Counted from the stretch's first letter, positions 32,949-44,742 are shown. The stretch is 64,000 nt of DNA from Neoarius graeffei (GCF_027579695.1 NC_083589.1:33796335-33860334), one strand, 5' to 3'. Translations and numbers: made by a program. Notes: a model not told the origin generated them from the sequence alone.

Positions 32949-33328
32949 TGGGCGGCACGGTGGTGTAGTGGTAAGCGCTGTCGCCTCACAGCAAGAAGGT
33001 CCGAGTTCGAGCCCCGTGGCCGGCGAGGGCCTTTCTGTGCGGAGTTTGCATGTTCTCCCCGTGTCTGCGTGGGTTTCCTCCGGGTGCTCCGGTTTCCCCC
33101 ACAGTCCAAAGACATGCAGGTTAGGTTAACTGGTGACTCTAAATTGACCGTAAGTGTGAATGTGAGTGTGAATGGTTGTCTGTGTCTCTGTGTCAGCCCT
33201 GTGATGATCTGGCGACTTGTCCAGGGTGTACCCCGCCTTTCGCCCGTAGTCAGCTGGGATAGGCTCCAGCTTGCTTGTGACCCTGTAGAACAGGATAAAG
33301 CGGCTAGAGATAATGAGAATGAGATGAG
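32949..33328 (+). mobile_element. V-SINE copy with 12-bp TSD
   Basis: A full-length copy. ACTTGTTGTTCT is exact at 32937-32948 and 33329-33340. Confidence 0.96.
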
Positions 33329-33399
33329 ACTTGTTGTTCTGTTGTCAGGCGTAAACCTTGCAACTCTAGGGTCCCTGCTTTTGATCCTGAGTTGGGTTA

Positions 33400-33628
33400 C
33401 TGTCAGTGATGAGTTTCTTCATCATGTTGATGTGGGTTTGCTCCGGGTTCTCCAGTTTCCTCCCAACTCCCAGAAACATGCATGTTGGTCGATTGGCTAC
33501 AGCAAATTGCCCCTAAGTATGAATGTGTGTGTGAGATGGACTGATGTCCCATTCAAAATGTCCTACCTCATGCCCAGTATTCCTGGGATAAAATGCAAAC
33601 TGAAGATGAATGAATGAAGTAAATGAAT
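33400..33628 (+). repeat. Old degenerate SINE body
   Basis: TGGGTTTGCTCCGGGTTCTC, CTCCCAGAAACATGCATG and AAATTGCCCCTAAGTATGAA correspond in order to the V-SINE body but with many changes, ending in (GAAT)n. Clearly older than its neighbours. Confidence 0.65.
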
Positions 33629-33745
33629 GACAGAAATTTTAATTTCAATGTCTGTAATACCATTTCGATTCATGTCTTCATTGAGAGAAATCAGTCAGCG
33701 CTGTCTGTGTGAAACAGTATTTGTGTGGTTACTAATGACCTACTG

Positions 33746-34158
33746 GGTGGCACGGTGGTGTAGTGGTTAGCACTGCCGCTTCACAGCAAAAAGGTTCTGG
33801 GTTCGCGCCCAGTGGCTGATGGGAGCCTTTCTGTGCGGAGTTTGCATGTTCTCCCTGTGTCTGTATGGGTTTCCTCTGGGTGCCCCAGTTTCCCCCAGTC
33901 CAAAGACATGCAAGTTAGGCTAATTGGTGGCTCTAAATTGACTGTCGGTGTGAATGTGAGTGTGAATGGTTGTCTGTGTCTGTGTGTCAGCCCTGCGATA
34001 ACCTGGCAACTTGTCCAGGGTGTACCACGCCTCTCACCCATAGTCAGCTGGGATAGGCTCCAACAGGAACAGGATAAGTGATAAGTAGAACAGGATAAGT
34101 GGTTACGGATAATGGATGGATGGATGGATGGATGGGTGGATGGATGGATGGATGGATG
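33746..34158 (+). mobile_element. V-SINE copy with long GGAT tail
   Basis: Head GGTGTAGTGGTTAGCACTGC, body and a tail extended into (GGAT)n at 34110-34158. A short segment near the tail is duplicated (AGGATAAGTG twice). Confidence 0.9.
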
Positions 34159-34177
34159 GTCTGTAATACCAGCACGT

Positions 34178-34362
34178 TGATGTTAGCACTGCTGCTACAC
34201 AGCAAGAAGGTTCTGGGTTCTGGGGCCTTTCTGTGTGGAGTTTACATATTCTCCCTGTGTCTGTAAGGGTTTCCTCTGGGTGCCCCAGTTTCCCCCACAG
34301 TCCAAAGACATGCAAGTGGCTCTAAAATGACCGTAGGTGTGAACATGAGTGTGAATGGTTGT
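34178..34362 (+). mobile_element. V-SINE fragment
   Basis: Starts at GTTAGCACTGCTGCTACACA and carries the body to GTGTGAATGGTTG, with two internal deletions (after the B box and after the CAGTCCAAAG motif). Both ends are truncated. Confidence 0.8.
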
Positions 34363-34504
34363 GAAGTTGCAACAGGCCTAGCAAGCCGGTGGTAGATTAA
34401 GTGTGCTCTCGATAGACATAGACAGCCTCATAACAGGCTGCCAACTGACAGGCCAATTGGCCGACAGGGTGTCAAGATGAAAAATAAATAAATAAAAACG
34501 AATG

Positions 34505-34894
34505 GGGGCGGCACGGTGGTGTAGTGGTTAGCGCTGTCGCCTCACAGCAAGAAGGTCCTGGGTTCGACCCCCATGGCCGGCGAGGGCCTTTCTGTGTGGA
34601 GTTTGCATGTTCTCCCCGTGTCCGCGTGGGTTTCCTCCGGGTGCTCCGGTTTCCCCCACAGTCCAAAGACATGCAGGTTAGGTTAACTGGTGACTCTAAA
34701 TTGACCGTAGGTGTGAATGTGAGTGTGAATGGTTGTTTGTGTCTATGTGTCAGCCCTGTGATGATCTGGCGACTTGTCCAGGGTGTACCCCGCCTTTCGC
34801 CCGTAGTCAGCTGGGATAGGCTCCAGCTTGCCTGCGACCCTGTAGGACAGGATAAAGCGGCTACAGATAATGAGATGAGATGAGATGAGATGAG
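34505..34894 (+). mobile_element. V-SINE copy with TSD
   Basis: A full-length copy with tail (GAGAT)n. AAAAACGAATGG flanks it (34494-34505 region and 34895-34906). Confidence 0.95.
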
Positions 34895-34934
34895 AAAAAC
34901 GAATGGCCTACGCAGTCAAACATTCATTTTTTAA

Positions 34935-35060
34935 AAGCCTTTATTTGTCACATGTACATTAGAGCACAGTGAAATTCTTTCTCTGCCATGTGGGAATGTG
35001 AGCACAAAGCTTTGAGCCCAAAGCTGCTTCTCTAACCTTTATGCCATTGACTTCCCAATG
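34935..35060 (-). repeat. Fragment of another dispersed repeat
   Basis: The plus-strand phrase TTTATTTGTCACATGTACAT ... CACAGTGAAATTCTTTCT ... ATGCCATTGACTTCC is common in fish as a tRNA-SINE-like repeat read from its 3' end. Only about 125 bp remain. Confidence 0.45.
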
Positions 35061-35357
35061 GCTTCATTTGCTGTGATGGTGAGTTTCTCTTCCTCCACCC
35101 TGCTTGTGTATTTGCAGAATGGACCATTTGCAATGGAAATTACTGATCACCTGTCAGTCTCTGGCTAATGCAAAGTGGCATGCACAAAAAGTGAAGAGTG
35201 CATTTTGCACATAGTTTCTGTGTGAAAGCATCTAGGATACAGTGAAACATCCCCTGGTGAATGTCACCTTCTCAGTGACCCCTGATCTCCTTTGGCTTTT
35301 TAGGACAGGGCTCAGTGTGCAGTGCATTTTGCCATTTAGGTTACTTATTAGAGTTTT

Positions 35358-35393
<36 letters not shown>

Positions 35394-35848
35394 GTATGGA
35401 CAGATCCACAAAAAAATCACAAGTTAATCAAAACAAGTTTAATTTTGAACCAGGAAAACACTGGGAGTGACATCATCAGAGCGAAATATCAGAAATTATT
35501 ATACACACAGGACACTTTTTGATGGAATAAAAACGTGTTCTATTCCCTTCTAGCGGGTTTCATTCACTTGGTTTGATAGCATGCAATATTGTTAGCATAT
35601 CGCTTATCCTACGTGAATTATGTCACTCTACTCAATGGAGAATGAGTGTTGAATATGGTTTACGATATTGCATGGTTGTCAAGACAACATGACGTCACAC
35701 GTCGGAGATGTAAAACTTCCGTGCTAGTGAGTGACTGTGACAATTTATAAACAAACATGGCTGCCAGGTTTGCTTTGTTAAATATGGAAGATTTTGAGAG
35801 AATTTTCAAAGAGAAAGATGCGTTGAACACCCAAAAGGAATGCATATG

Positions 35849-35891
<43 letters not shown>

Positions 35892-36268
35892 GCTGTCTTT
35901 TTTCATGGTATATTAGATATATTCCATTCAGCTACTTGTCTTCAACTCATTCAATATCACGCTAGCTCAATGGAATATATCTGATATACCACTCAACGCC
36001 AGCCAATATTATTTAAATATGTCACTCAGATTATACGAAAATGCGAGTTTTTCAACACAAGAAGATAAACTTCATATCTTCAAGCCAACGTGTGATTTTC
36101 TTTTTGTTATATCGACACATTCACCAACAAAAATCCCCAAATTTATCAAAACAATTCATCGAAATACTATGTCACTCAGTGTCCCGGATGTAGTTCGTAT
36201 GAAAAATATGAGTGGTGTATTTCCCAGTAAAACACCCACGTCTGTGTTATATATATAAAACACCTACA
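35061..36268. other. Stretch with microsatellites and relics of a small DNA element
   Basis: (GA)n lies at 35361-35390 and (AAT)n at 35850-35889. AGATATATTCCATTCAGCT at about 35911 and AGCTCAATGGAATATATCT at about 35965 form a hairpin with 23-bp arms. ATG 35757 opens Met-Ala-Ala-Arg-Phe-Ala-Leu-Leu ... Lys-Glu-Lys-Asp-Ala-Leu-Asn-Thr-Gln-Lys, resembling the protein start at 28483; after about 29 codons it runs into the (AAT)n tract. No element ends could be fixed. Confidence 0.4.
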
Positions 36269-36563
36269 TTACTGTGCAAAAGTATAGGCACCCTATATAT
36301 ATGTTTTTCTGTACAAACTTTGTAGATTTTAATTGTATGACTTCTTCATTATCAAGTCAGTCCAAAAACATCTTAGAAAAAACATTAGTTTTCCAGATGT
36401 TCCAGAAAAATGTTTGCATGACAGTAAAGAAAGCAGCATATTACATAAGAGACACTTTTCAGACAAACAACATAATGAAGGCTGTTGGGTTTGGCTGCAA
36501 AAATCAGAAGGAAGTGTGACAGTAAAAGTGTCCAGAAGAACTGAAGCTGGTTCTTTGTAAAAC
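36269..36563 (+). mobile_element. Tc1-like terminal fragment
   Basis: It starts TACTGTGCAAAAGTATAGGC and continues ACCCTATATATATGTTTTTC, a terminus well known from fish Tc1-like elements. The following 230 bp suits the 5' untranslated part. No matching inverted end or transposase was found, and the Tol2-like element begins immediately after. Confidence 0.55.
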
Positions 36564-37739
36564 CAGAGGTGGGCAGTAACAAAGTACATTTACTTGAGTA
36601 CTGTACTTAAGTGCACTTTTTGAGTATCTGTACTTTACTTTAGTATTTTTTTTTTTGGGAAACTTATGACTTTAACTTCACGACATTTGAAAGACAAATA
36701 TTGTACTTTTCACTCCACTACATTTCTATCAAGGTCCTCGTTACTCGTTACTATGAAGCAGCTTTGAAAGTGGATGTTTTTTCGCAGGTGACACTGAGAC
36801 AACCTGTCAGTAATCACTACGGTCACGTCACGTCCACAGACTGTATAAAATCAAGGTCAGTGATTTCTCCGCAGCATTATTTAACACGATCAGTTGATGG
36901 CAGAATGGAAGGAGGCAGTTCTTCTGGGGAATGCACGCACCCATGGCCATACCTAGAACCCATGTTTCAATTTTCTGAAAGGATTAAAGATTCGTTTCGT
37001 TTTAAATGTTTGCTTTGTTTGCCGAAAACGAACCACATCACGGTCTACAAAAACTCGCCATCCAACCTGCGGAAGTATATTGAGGTATATAAATGTTTTA
37101 TTCCAAGAGAAAGCTTGCAACAAAACTGTCTGTGCTTTTACAGCTAGCGATAACGTTGCAATAGCTATGCAGTCTGGTTAGTCAAATGACTTTCTATGGA
37201 TTTGCCTGCCAAGTTGCCATCGCCTTGTCCATGGCTAACGTTAACACATAGCTAGTTAACTTGGACACTCTTAGTTATCATGTAAAAACTGAGTTATGCT
37301 AACATGACTAACGGTAACTTATCTGAAGTCCTTTCAGAAATATGTTTCAGCATAATCTTGCCAAATAAACGATGTAGAAATCTTTCTTTTCTAGTAGCGT
37401 TAGCTATCCAATATGATTTCGAGTTTGAAAAGAGTTTGCTAGCGTCAGATAAAGTTTCACTGACTAGCTAGCTTAACGTTAACCCACCATGATGGCACAG
37501 CATGCGTTCATTTTGTGAATTCACATTTCTGTCTTTGGTAACGGCATTAGGTTTTGTAAGCGTTGTGGTAATAATACAATGATGCGTTGACAGAAAATCT
37601 ACTTTTAATACTTAAGTATTTTTACTTCAGTACTTTAACTTCAGTAAAAATTTGACTGGAGAACTTTCACTTGTATCAGAGTAACATTTGAACAGTGGGA
37701 TCTGTACTTTGACTTAAGTAATGAAGTTGTCCACCTCTG
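36564..37739 (+). mobile_element. Tol2-like hAT transposon, internally deleted
   Basis: The ends are CAGAGGTGGGCAGTAACAAA and, inverted from the right, CAGAGGTGGACAACTTCATT, followed on both sides by TACTTAAGT-type subterminal repeats as in Tol2. Flanking octamers TGTAAAAC (36556-36563) and TTTAAATC (37740-37747) agree at six of eight positions. The 1176-bp element holds one transposase exon and no catalytic part. Confidence 0.85.
36905..37084 (+). pseudogene. BED zinc-finger exon of the Tol2-like hAT
   Basis: From ATG 36905 the frame encodes a short acidic start, His-Pro-Trp-Pro-Tyr-Leu-Glu-Pro-Met-Phe, then Lys-Cys-Leu-Leu-Cys-Leu-Pro-Lys and Asn-Ser-Pro-Ser-Asn-Leu-Arg-Lys-Tyr-Ile-Glu. 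It ends at a GAG|GTATAT donor (37085). This is the DNA-binding BED finger of hAT transposases. Both Cys ligands are kept, but Tyr stands where the first His is expected. No downstream exon is present, so only the first coding exon survives. Nuclear DNA binding is the family role; this fragment is unlikely to be functional. Confidence 0.75.
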
Positions 37740-37782
37740 TTTAAATCTGCACTTACTGTACCTACTGTTGTTTACATTTATT

Positions 37783-37784
37783 AT

Positions 37785-37819
<35 letters not shown>
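37783..37819. repeat. (TC)n microsatellite
   Basis: About 18 CT units immediately before an interrupted V-SINE. Confidence 0.95.
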
Positions 37820-37820
<1 letters not shown>

Positions 37821-37849
37821 GGTGGTACGGTGGTGTAAGTGGTTAGCAC

Positions 37850-38442
37850 ACTGTAAAAAATGAGTTGTTGTTTTAACTTAAAAAAGTTAGTACCCGGCCT
37901 GCCTTAAAATTTTGAGTTCATTGAAATTCATATAGTAAGGTAATGCAATGAGGTGAGCAATTTAACTTACTATATGAATTTCAATGAACTCAAAATTTTA
38001 AGGCAGCCCGGGTACTAACTTCTTTAACTTCTCATCTCATCTCATTATCTATAGCCGCTTTATCCTGTTCTACAGGGTCGCAGGCAAGCTGGAGCCTATC
38101 CCAGCTGACTACGGGTGAAAGGCGGGGTACACCCTGGACAAGTCGCCAGGTCATCACAGGGCTGACACATAGCCACAGACAACCATTCACACTCACATTC
38201 ACACCTACGGTCAATTTAGAGTCACCAGTTAACCTAACCTGCATGTCTTTGGACTGTGGGGGAAACCGGAGCACCCGGAGGAAACCCATGCGGACACGGG
38301 GAGAACATGCAGACTCCCCACAGAAAGGCCCTCGCCGGCCACGGGGCTCGAACCCGGACCTTCTTGCTGTGAGGCGACAGCGCTAACCACTACACCACCG
38401 TGCCGCCCTTTTTTTGACTTAAAACAAATAATTTTTTACAGT
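37850..38442. mobile_element. Palindromic MITE with ACTGTAAAAAAT ends
   Basis: The ends ACTGTAAAAAAT and ATTTTTTACAGT face each other, with GCAC duplicated outside (37846-37849 and 38443-38446). Inner arms 37872-37943 and 37965-38031 are near-exact inverses (TTGAGTTCATTGAAATTCAT and its complement). A V-SINE sits in the right arm. The superfamily is not determined. Confidence 0.75.
38032..38408 (-). mobile_element. V-SINE copy nested in the palindromic MITE
   Basis: A full-length inverse copy from CTCATCTCATCTCATTATC to CACCACCGTGCCGCCC. The target duplication is not distinct because of the T-rich right flank. Confidence 0.93.
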
Positions 38443-38644
38443 GCACTGTTGCCTCACAGCAAGAAGGTTCTGGGTTCGCAGCCAGCGGGGGCTACGACAA
38501 TAAATAAATAAATATTTCTCCCGCTGGCTGTGAACCCAGAAACTTCTTGCTGTGTGGAGTTTGCATGTTCTCCCCGTGTCTGCTAGGGTTTCCTCCGGGT
38601 GCTCCGGTTTCCCCCACAGTCCAAAGACATGCAGGTTAGGTTAA

Positions 38645-38843
38645 TATGGGACCGCCTTGGGCTGAGGTGCCCTTGAGCGAGGCACCTAACTCCTAACTGC
38701 TCCCCGGGCGCTGTTATCATGGCTGCCCACTGCTCTGGGTATGTGTGTGTGTTCATTGCTCTCATGTATGTGTGTTCACTGCGTCAGATGGGTTAAATGC
38801 AGAGAGGAATTTCACAAGTGTGTGATGAATAAAGTTGTGCTTT

Positions 38844-38845
<2 letters not shown>
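38645..38845 (+). repeat. SINE-like 3' segment of another family
   Basis: GGCTGAGGTGCCCTTGAGCG, GCTGCCCACTGCTCTGGGTA and GGTTAAATGCAGAGAGGAAT ... TGTGATGAATAAAGTTGTGC form a repeat common in fish. It follows the V-SINE body directly, so it may be the 3' half of a composite SINE. Confidence 0.5.

Positions 38846-38912
<67 letters not shown>
38846..38912. repeat. (TA)n microsatellite
   Basis: About 33 TA units. The Tc1 element to the right begins at its end, consistent with a TA target. Confidence 0.97.
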
Positions 38913-38915
<3 letters not shown>

Positions 38916-39185
38916 TAGTGCATCTCAAAAAATTTGAATATTGTGAAAAAGTTCAATATTTTCCATTAGTTATTTAAGAAAGTGAAAATGTTATATATTA
39001 TATTTGCATTACACATAAACTAAAATGTTTCAAGCATTTTTCTATTTTCATTTTACTCAGTATGGCATACAGTACAAAAACATAAAACAAATCTCAAAAT
39101 ATTAGAATATTTCATTTCGAGTTTGAGTAAAACAGCATGAACACAGTGTATCTCTCGGTCTAGGTCAGTACACACAACCACAATC

Positions 39186-40139
39186 ATGGGGAAGACTGCT
39201 GACTTGACTGTTGTCCAGAAGATGATCACTGATGCCCTCCACAAGGAGGGTAAGCCACAAAAGGTCATTGCTGAAAAGGGTGGCTGGAAAAGGTGCACAA
39301 GCAACAGGGATGGCCGCAGTCTTGAGAGGATTGTCAAGAAAAGTTGATTCAAGAACTTGGGAGAGCTTCACAAGGAGTGGACTGAGGCTGGTGTCAGTGT
39401 ATCAAGACCCATCACGAACAGACATCTTCATGAAAGGGGATACAACTTTCGCATTCCTAATATCAAGCTACTCCTGAGCCAGAGACAGTGTCAGAAGTGT
39501 CTTATCTGGGCTAAGGAGAGAAAGAAATGGACTGTTGCTCAGTGGTCCAAAGTCCTCTTTTCAGATGAAAGTACATTTTGCATTTAATTTGGAAATCACA
39601 GTTCTAGAGTCTGGAGGAAGAGTGGAGAGGCACAGAATCCAAGGTGTTTGAAGCCCAGTGTGAAGTTTCCACAGTCTGTGATGATTTGGGGTGCCATGTC
39701 ATCTGCTGGTGTTGGTCCACTGTATTTTAACAAGTCCAAAGTCAACACAGCCATCTACCAGGAGATTTTAGAGCACTTCATGCTTCCATCTGCTGACGAG
39801 CTTTTTGGAGATGCCGATTTCCTTTTCCAGCAGGACTTAGCACCTACCCACAGTGCCAAAACTACTACCAAATGGTTTGCTGACCATGATATTACTGTGT
39901 TTGATTGGCCAGCCAACTTGCCTGACCTGAACCCCATAGAGAATCTATGGAGTATTGTCAAGAGGAAGATGAGAAACACCTGACCCAAAAATACAGATAC
40001 GCTGAAGGCCACTATCAAAGCAACCTGGGCTTCAATAACACCTCAGCAGTGCCACAGACTGATCACCTCCATGCCACACCGCACTGATACAGTAATTCAT
40101 GGTAAAGGAGCCCCAACCAAGTATCGAGTGTATAAATGA
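39186..40139 (+). pseudogene. Tc1-like transposase, three stops and an N-terminal deletion
   Basis: One frame from ATG 39186 to the stop at 40137-40139 (318 codons). TGA at 39345-39347, TAA at 39585-39587 and TGA at 39981-39983 break it. Part of the DNA-binding helix-turn-helix region appears deleted around codons 35-42, making it shorter than the usual 340. Catalytic residues remain: Asp in Phe-Ser-Asp-Glu-Ser, Asp in Phe-Gln-Gln-Asp-Leu-Ala-Pro, and Glu in Pro-Ile-Glu-Asn-Leu-Trp (DD34E type). This is a different Tc1 family from the one at 24764-25783 and is more decayed. It is inactive. Confidence 0.92.
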
Positions 40140-40259
40140 ATGTACTTTTCAGAAGTTGGACATTTCTGTATTGTAAATCCTTTTTTTGATTGATCTTAGG
40201 GAATATTCTAATCATTTGAGATACTGGATTTCTGATTTTTATGAGCTATAAGCCATAAT

Positions 40260-40638
40260 CTCATCTCATCTCATTATCTGTAGCCGCTTTATCCTGTTCT
40301 ACAGGGTCGCAGGCAAGCTGGCGCCTATCCCAGCTGACTACGGGCGAAAGGCGGGGTACACCCTGGACAAGTCGCCAGGTCATCACAGGGCCGACACATA
40401 GACACAGACAACCATTCACACTCACATTCACACCTACGGCCAATTTAGAGTCACCAGTTAACCTAACCTGCATGTCTTTGGACTGTGGGGGAAACCGGAG
40501 CACCCAGAGGAAACCCACGCGGACACGTGGAGAACATGCAAACTCCACACAGAAAGGCCCTCGCCGGCCACGGAGCTCGAACCCAGGACCTTCTTGCTGT
40601 GAGGCGACAGCGCTAACCACTACACCACCGTGCCGCCC
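40260..40638 (-). mobile_element. V-SINE copy in the Tc1 element, with TSD
   Basis: A full-length inverse copy. TAAGCCATAATC flanks it on both sides (ending at 40260; 40639-40650). Confidence 0.95.
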
Positions 40639-40869
40639 TAAGCCATAATCATCAAAATGAAAACAAAAAAGGCTTTAAATATTTCACTTTACATGTAATG
40701 AATATAGAATATATGAAAGTTGACCTTTTTGAATTAAATTATGAAAAAAGGGAACTTTTTCATGGTATTCTAATTTTTTGAGATGCACTAGTGTGTGTAT
40801 ATATACAAGGGATGTAGCAGTTGTCAGATCTAATTTGAGATTTCTGTGGAAAATGTTGTTTGAATATGT

Positions 40870-41118
40870 AGGGCAGAGAGAGAGAGAGAGAGAGAGAGGG
40901 AGGGAGGGAGGGACGGCTCTGGCTGTGTCTCAGCTCTTATCGGGCTGTACTGAAGCTCATTCACTCTCTCCGTCGCCCGCACGCGGAGTACCGGACCGGA
41001 TCACTCTCTCACCGCTGTATTTCTCCCTCCCTTCCTCCGAGCTCTCTCTCTCTCTCCCTCTCTTTTTCTCTCTCTCTGTCTCTCTCTCTCTCTCCCTGCT
41101 AGTGTTTTTCACTCAGCC
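40870..41118 (+). promoter_or_regulatory. Putative 5' leader of a host gene
   Basis: (GA)n at 40874-40901 and (CT)n tracts at 41040-41098 frame a block with several CpG sites (CGTCGCCCGCACGCGGAGTACCGG, split over 40971-40995). Pyrimidine-rich leaders with local CpG are common at vertebrate transcription starts. No TATA box was seen. Supported only by its position before the exon candidate. Confidence 0.35.
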
Positions 41119-41170
41119 ATGGTTTCTATAATCTCGGACCTGGACCCTCTGAAGAGCTGGAATGTGTTAA
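41119..41170 (+). CDS. Candidate first coding exon of an unidentified host gene
   Basis: ATG at 41119 lies in a good start context (CAGCCATGG). The frame reads Met-Val-Ser-Ile-Ile-Ser-Asp-Leu-Asp-Pro-Leu-Lys-Ser-Trp-Asn-Val-Leu, then AG|GTAAGC, a strong splice donor at 41171. No stop lies upstream of the donor. The 17-codon peptide resembles an ordinary cytosolic N-terminus, with no signal peptide or repeat match. The gene was not recognised and no second exon was found in the window. The surrounding sequence is not part of any repeat family seen here. It may be chance. Confidence 0.4.
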
Positions 41171-41983
41171 GGTAAGCAGCGATATTTATTTATTTATTTA
41201 TTTATTTATTGTTGCAGCTCCGGTGTTTCGCCTTTGATCTTTTTTTTTTTTTTTTTACTCGCGCACTCGGATGTCAGCTCTTTTCTTCCTCATGCGCGAG
41301 CACAAACGAAGGCGATGATGATTTTTTTTTTTACTGAGAGTCTATTTATAACACACACCCCACCCACCCACCCACCCACCCCAAAACAGAAGAGAGCATC
41401 CGACTTTTCCCTTGACTTTTGCCCCGTTGGATCTCTGCTTCACTTTACTGCATCCTCTGGAAATGCATCCGACTTTTATGCACTTCAGCTCACGCGTGCT
41501 GTACTGTCGTGTGTGCATGTGTGTGTAGATGGTTATGAGGTTTAGGGGTTTAGTTTAACCCCACTTTGTGTCACCCTTTTACTTCTCCTCCTCCTCCTCC
41601 TCCTCCTCTTCATCCTCCTCCTCCACCTCTTGCGACTACCATGGGGGAACTTTTATTCACTCAGTTGCACTGGGGCAGATGTGTCTTGCAGCTGCATTGA
41701 CGTTCTGCAGCAGCAGCAGCAGCAGCCTTGCGCGCACCGAACACACTGAGGAAGAGGAGGAGCGCACGAGCCAGATGTTCTCCTCCTGATAAACGGGCTT
41801 GATCCAGTCCAGCGGTTCGCTTTAGCTATGCATTAGATACATGAAAGACTTCAAGGACACACACTCTACAGAATGGATAGTTTACAAACTAGCTAACACC
41901 GCAAAAGATGAACAGAGCACTAACTCATAAGTAAACTCCTGGACTGGATTTCAGCTCTCTATGAGCAGATGTTGGAAATGAAA

Positions 41984-42046
<63 letters not shown>

Positions 42047-42397
42047 GACTTCCTCGACTTCAACCCAAATTTATTCGAACAGAAAAAAAAATGTTTCTAA
42101 GAATAACCCAAGACATAACTAACCTAAAAATCCCCAGTGTCTCCAGATAACACCTACAGTATGGTGTCAGTTGAACGCAGGTCATCGTTCAGCTATAATA
42201 CACAATAGTGTGCCTCAAATTAACACCGGAAGTGTTTAATTTGCTCACGTCATGTTGAATTAACGCCTACAGAAGCCTGTTGAACTGACTCGACCAAGTG
42301 ATGACGGATTTATAAGTCCCATACAAGTTAATTCAGAACTATAACAATAATCCAGACACTGAGGGTGTTAGTTCTACCTGATACATATTGTGTATCT

Positions 42398-42453
<56 letters not shown>

Positions 42454-42788
42454 GAAAGAGAGAGAGAGAGAGATTGCGGGTTGACAAGAGCTCGTTCTGT
42501 AAACTGGGACGCTGCAGTATTCCTGGATGAATTATGAAAATAGATCAAGGGTAGAAAGACGACACGCAGAGCTATCTATGAAGTTTCTCTTTTTCTTTTT
42601 TCTTCCCTTTTTTAGGTTAAATTATTTGTCCTGATAACCAGGTCAGAGCTGCGTGCAACACACATGATACATAGATACTCAAACAACATCACACCACAAG
42701 AACATATATATAGCTTTATAACCCCCCCACACACACACACACAGATTGTTGTATGAACAAACAAACTCTTCAGTCTCTGTATATCTTT

Positions 42789-42850
<62 letters not shown>

Positions 42851-42920
42851 AACTTTTACTGTATATCATATGATCATTGCTTGAAAACACAACTACTTCT
42901 GTTTTTCTCGCTTGTTTTCT

Positions 42921-42961
<41 letters not shown>

Positions 42962-43910
42962 CTGCCTCAAAGAAGGATCGAGGCATGAGCAGAGGAAGGG
43001 ATAGAGAGAGCAATGGAGGGCTATTTGTCTAGCTCTGCTTTATTAGAGTGTGGAGGCTTTAGATTAGTTTTGGCTGAGCCACGAGTGGAGCTTCAGCTCT
43101 TAATAAAGACCAGCTTAAGCTCGTCTGCCTCTCTCTATCTCTTTCCTCTCCCTCCATCCTCTGTCCTCCATCCCTCGCTCTTCCCCCCCTCCTCTCCATC
43201 TAACAGCGCTCAGTGGCAGCCTTAACAACTAATGAAGCCACCAGAAGACCCAAACCACTTCCAGCTAATGAGCCCAAACCCCTGTGCGCGTCGCGTGTGT
43301 ATTAGTGTGTGTGTGTGTGTGTGTGTGCTTCCTGCATCTGATTAACCGTCTCATTATCTCACCTTTCTCTCACACTCTTTTCTCCTCCCGTCATCCTTTT
43401 ACTTCAGAAAAAGAAACAGTTTCAATCATTCATTCATTCATTCATTCATTCATTCATCTGAAAGCAAAAGGAGATAACATCACAATGAATCCAGATCCAC
43501 TGCATTTCATGTGGGGATTCATTTGGGGATTTTTTTAATTTTTATTTTTAATTTTGCAAGATTTGTTGTGTCATTGTGAGCAAGTGTAATGTAATTCCAT
43601 CTCTCATTGCTGCTATTTTTAAGAGACTCATAAGAGTTTAGCTTGTAACATATTACTCATGAAGTACGACAGTTCGTAATGAGGACTCATTTGCGATTTA
43701 GGGCGACCTGGATGGTGTCGGAAATTTCCAGAGCTTGTGTATGTCTCGGTAGAACGCTTCCCACTGACGCCCTGTTCTCTGAACTGAACTGAACTGATGG
43801 TTGTGTAAACTTGATATTTGCAGAATGTTTGTGGTTGGTGCTAAATGACTGTGTTGAGTTTGCAACCATAGTTGATGCTGTTGTAATGAATAATTTAAGC
43901 AGCATGTACA

Positions 43911-43960
<50 letters not shown>

Positions 43961-44284
43961 ATTTACTTACGGGGACCTCATCCTGTTTCTAATCTCACAG
44001 GGACAAAAGATATTATGGGGACAGAAAGTACTGAAGTACATTGGGCACCATGTTTAAGAGCTATATTTATTTAGACCCACAAGCAATGATTCAGTGTGTG
44101 TGTGTGTATGAGAGAGACTGGTGAGAAATGAGTGTGTCTTCGTCTATTTTCCCGTACATCATGCTGATTTTAACCTTGTTGTGACTAAAGATGTCTAAAA
44201 ATTCTTGTCCTCAGAAGGGAAGTGTATTGAAGCACATCGAGGGGTTTTTTTTTTTGACAGAAAAAAAACAGATTCCTTTTTTCA

Positions 44285-44317
<33 letters not shown>

Positions 44318-44697
44318 CGTGTGTGCGCGCACACAAATTGTGCAATTTCATTTCTGCCAAGATTTCTCTCCAGTACAATAAAACATCTGCATGTAAATTT
44401 GAGGACCGGCCCTTACTGTGCTCATGAGAACAATCAGTCCCAACTGCTACAGCAATACAAGGAAGAACGTGTGTGTCGTTTTACACGTCCAACTGATACG
44501 TCTTCATCTGAATCTGACGGTAATATGAAGGGATGGGGAACGAGGATGAGCGACTGTTTCCCTCGGCCTTCTCAGAAAGAGAATAACACAAAGTTCATGG
44601 CTTACATGCACTCAGTCAGAAAATGATTCACTGGCTCCTGAGCACATGTATACGTACATGTCTCATCTAACACACATGCATGCACACAGGCCAGTCT

Positions 44698-44742
<45 letters not shown>

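Larger units (their letters stand above)
37820..38640 (+). mobile_element. V-SINE copy interrupted by a foldback MITE
   Basis: The head GGTGGTACGGTGGTGTAAGTG ends at 37849 and resumes at 38443 with CACTGTTGCCTCACAGC, followed by the body CAGTCCAAAGACATGCAGG. Just after the B box it carries a 33-bp inverted duplication of its own head sequence (38457-38489 against 38520-38552) around AATAAATAAATAAAT. Confidence 0.85.
38913..40793 (+). mobile_element. Tc1-like transposon with nested V-SINE
   Basis: The ends CACTAGTGCATCTCAAAAAA and, from the right, the same 20 bases inverted, with similarity continuing to about 45 bp (GAAAAAGTTC). The left flank is TA. The transposase lies on the plus strand; a V-SINE occupies 40260-40638. 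Without it the element is about 1.5 kb. Confidence 0.93.
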
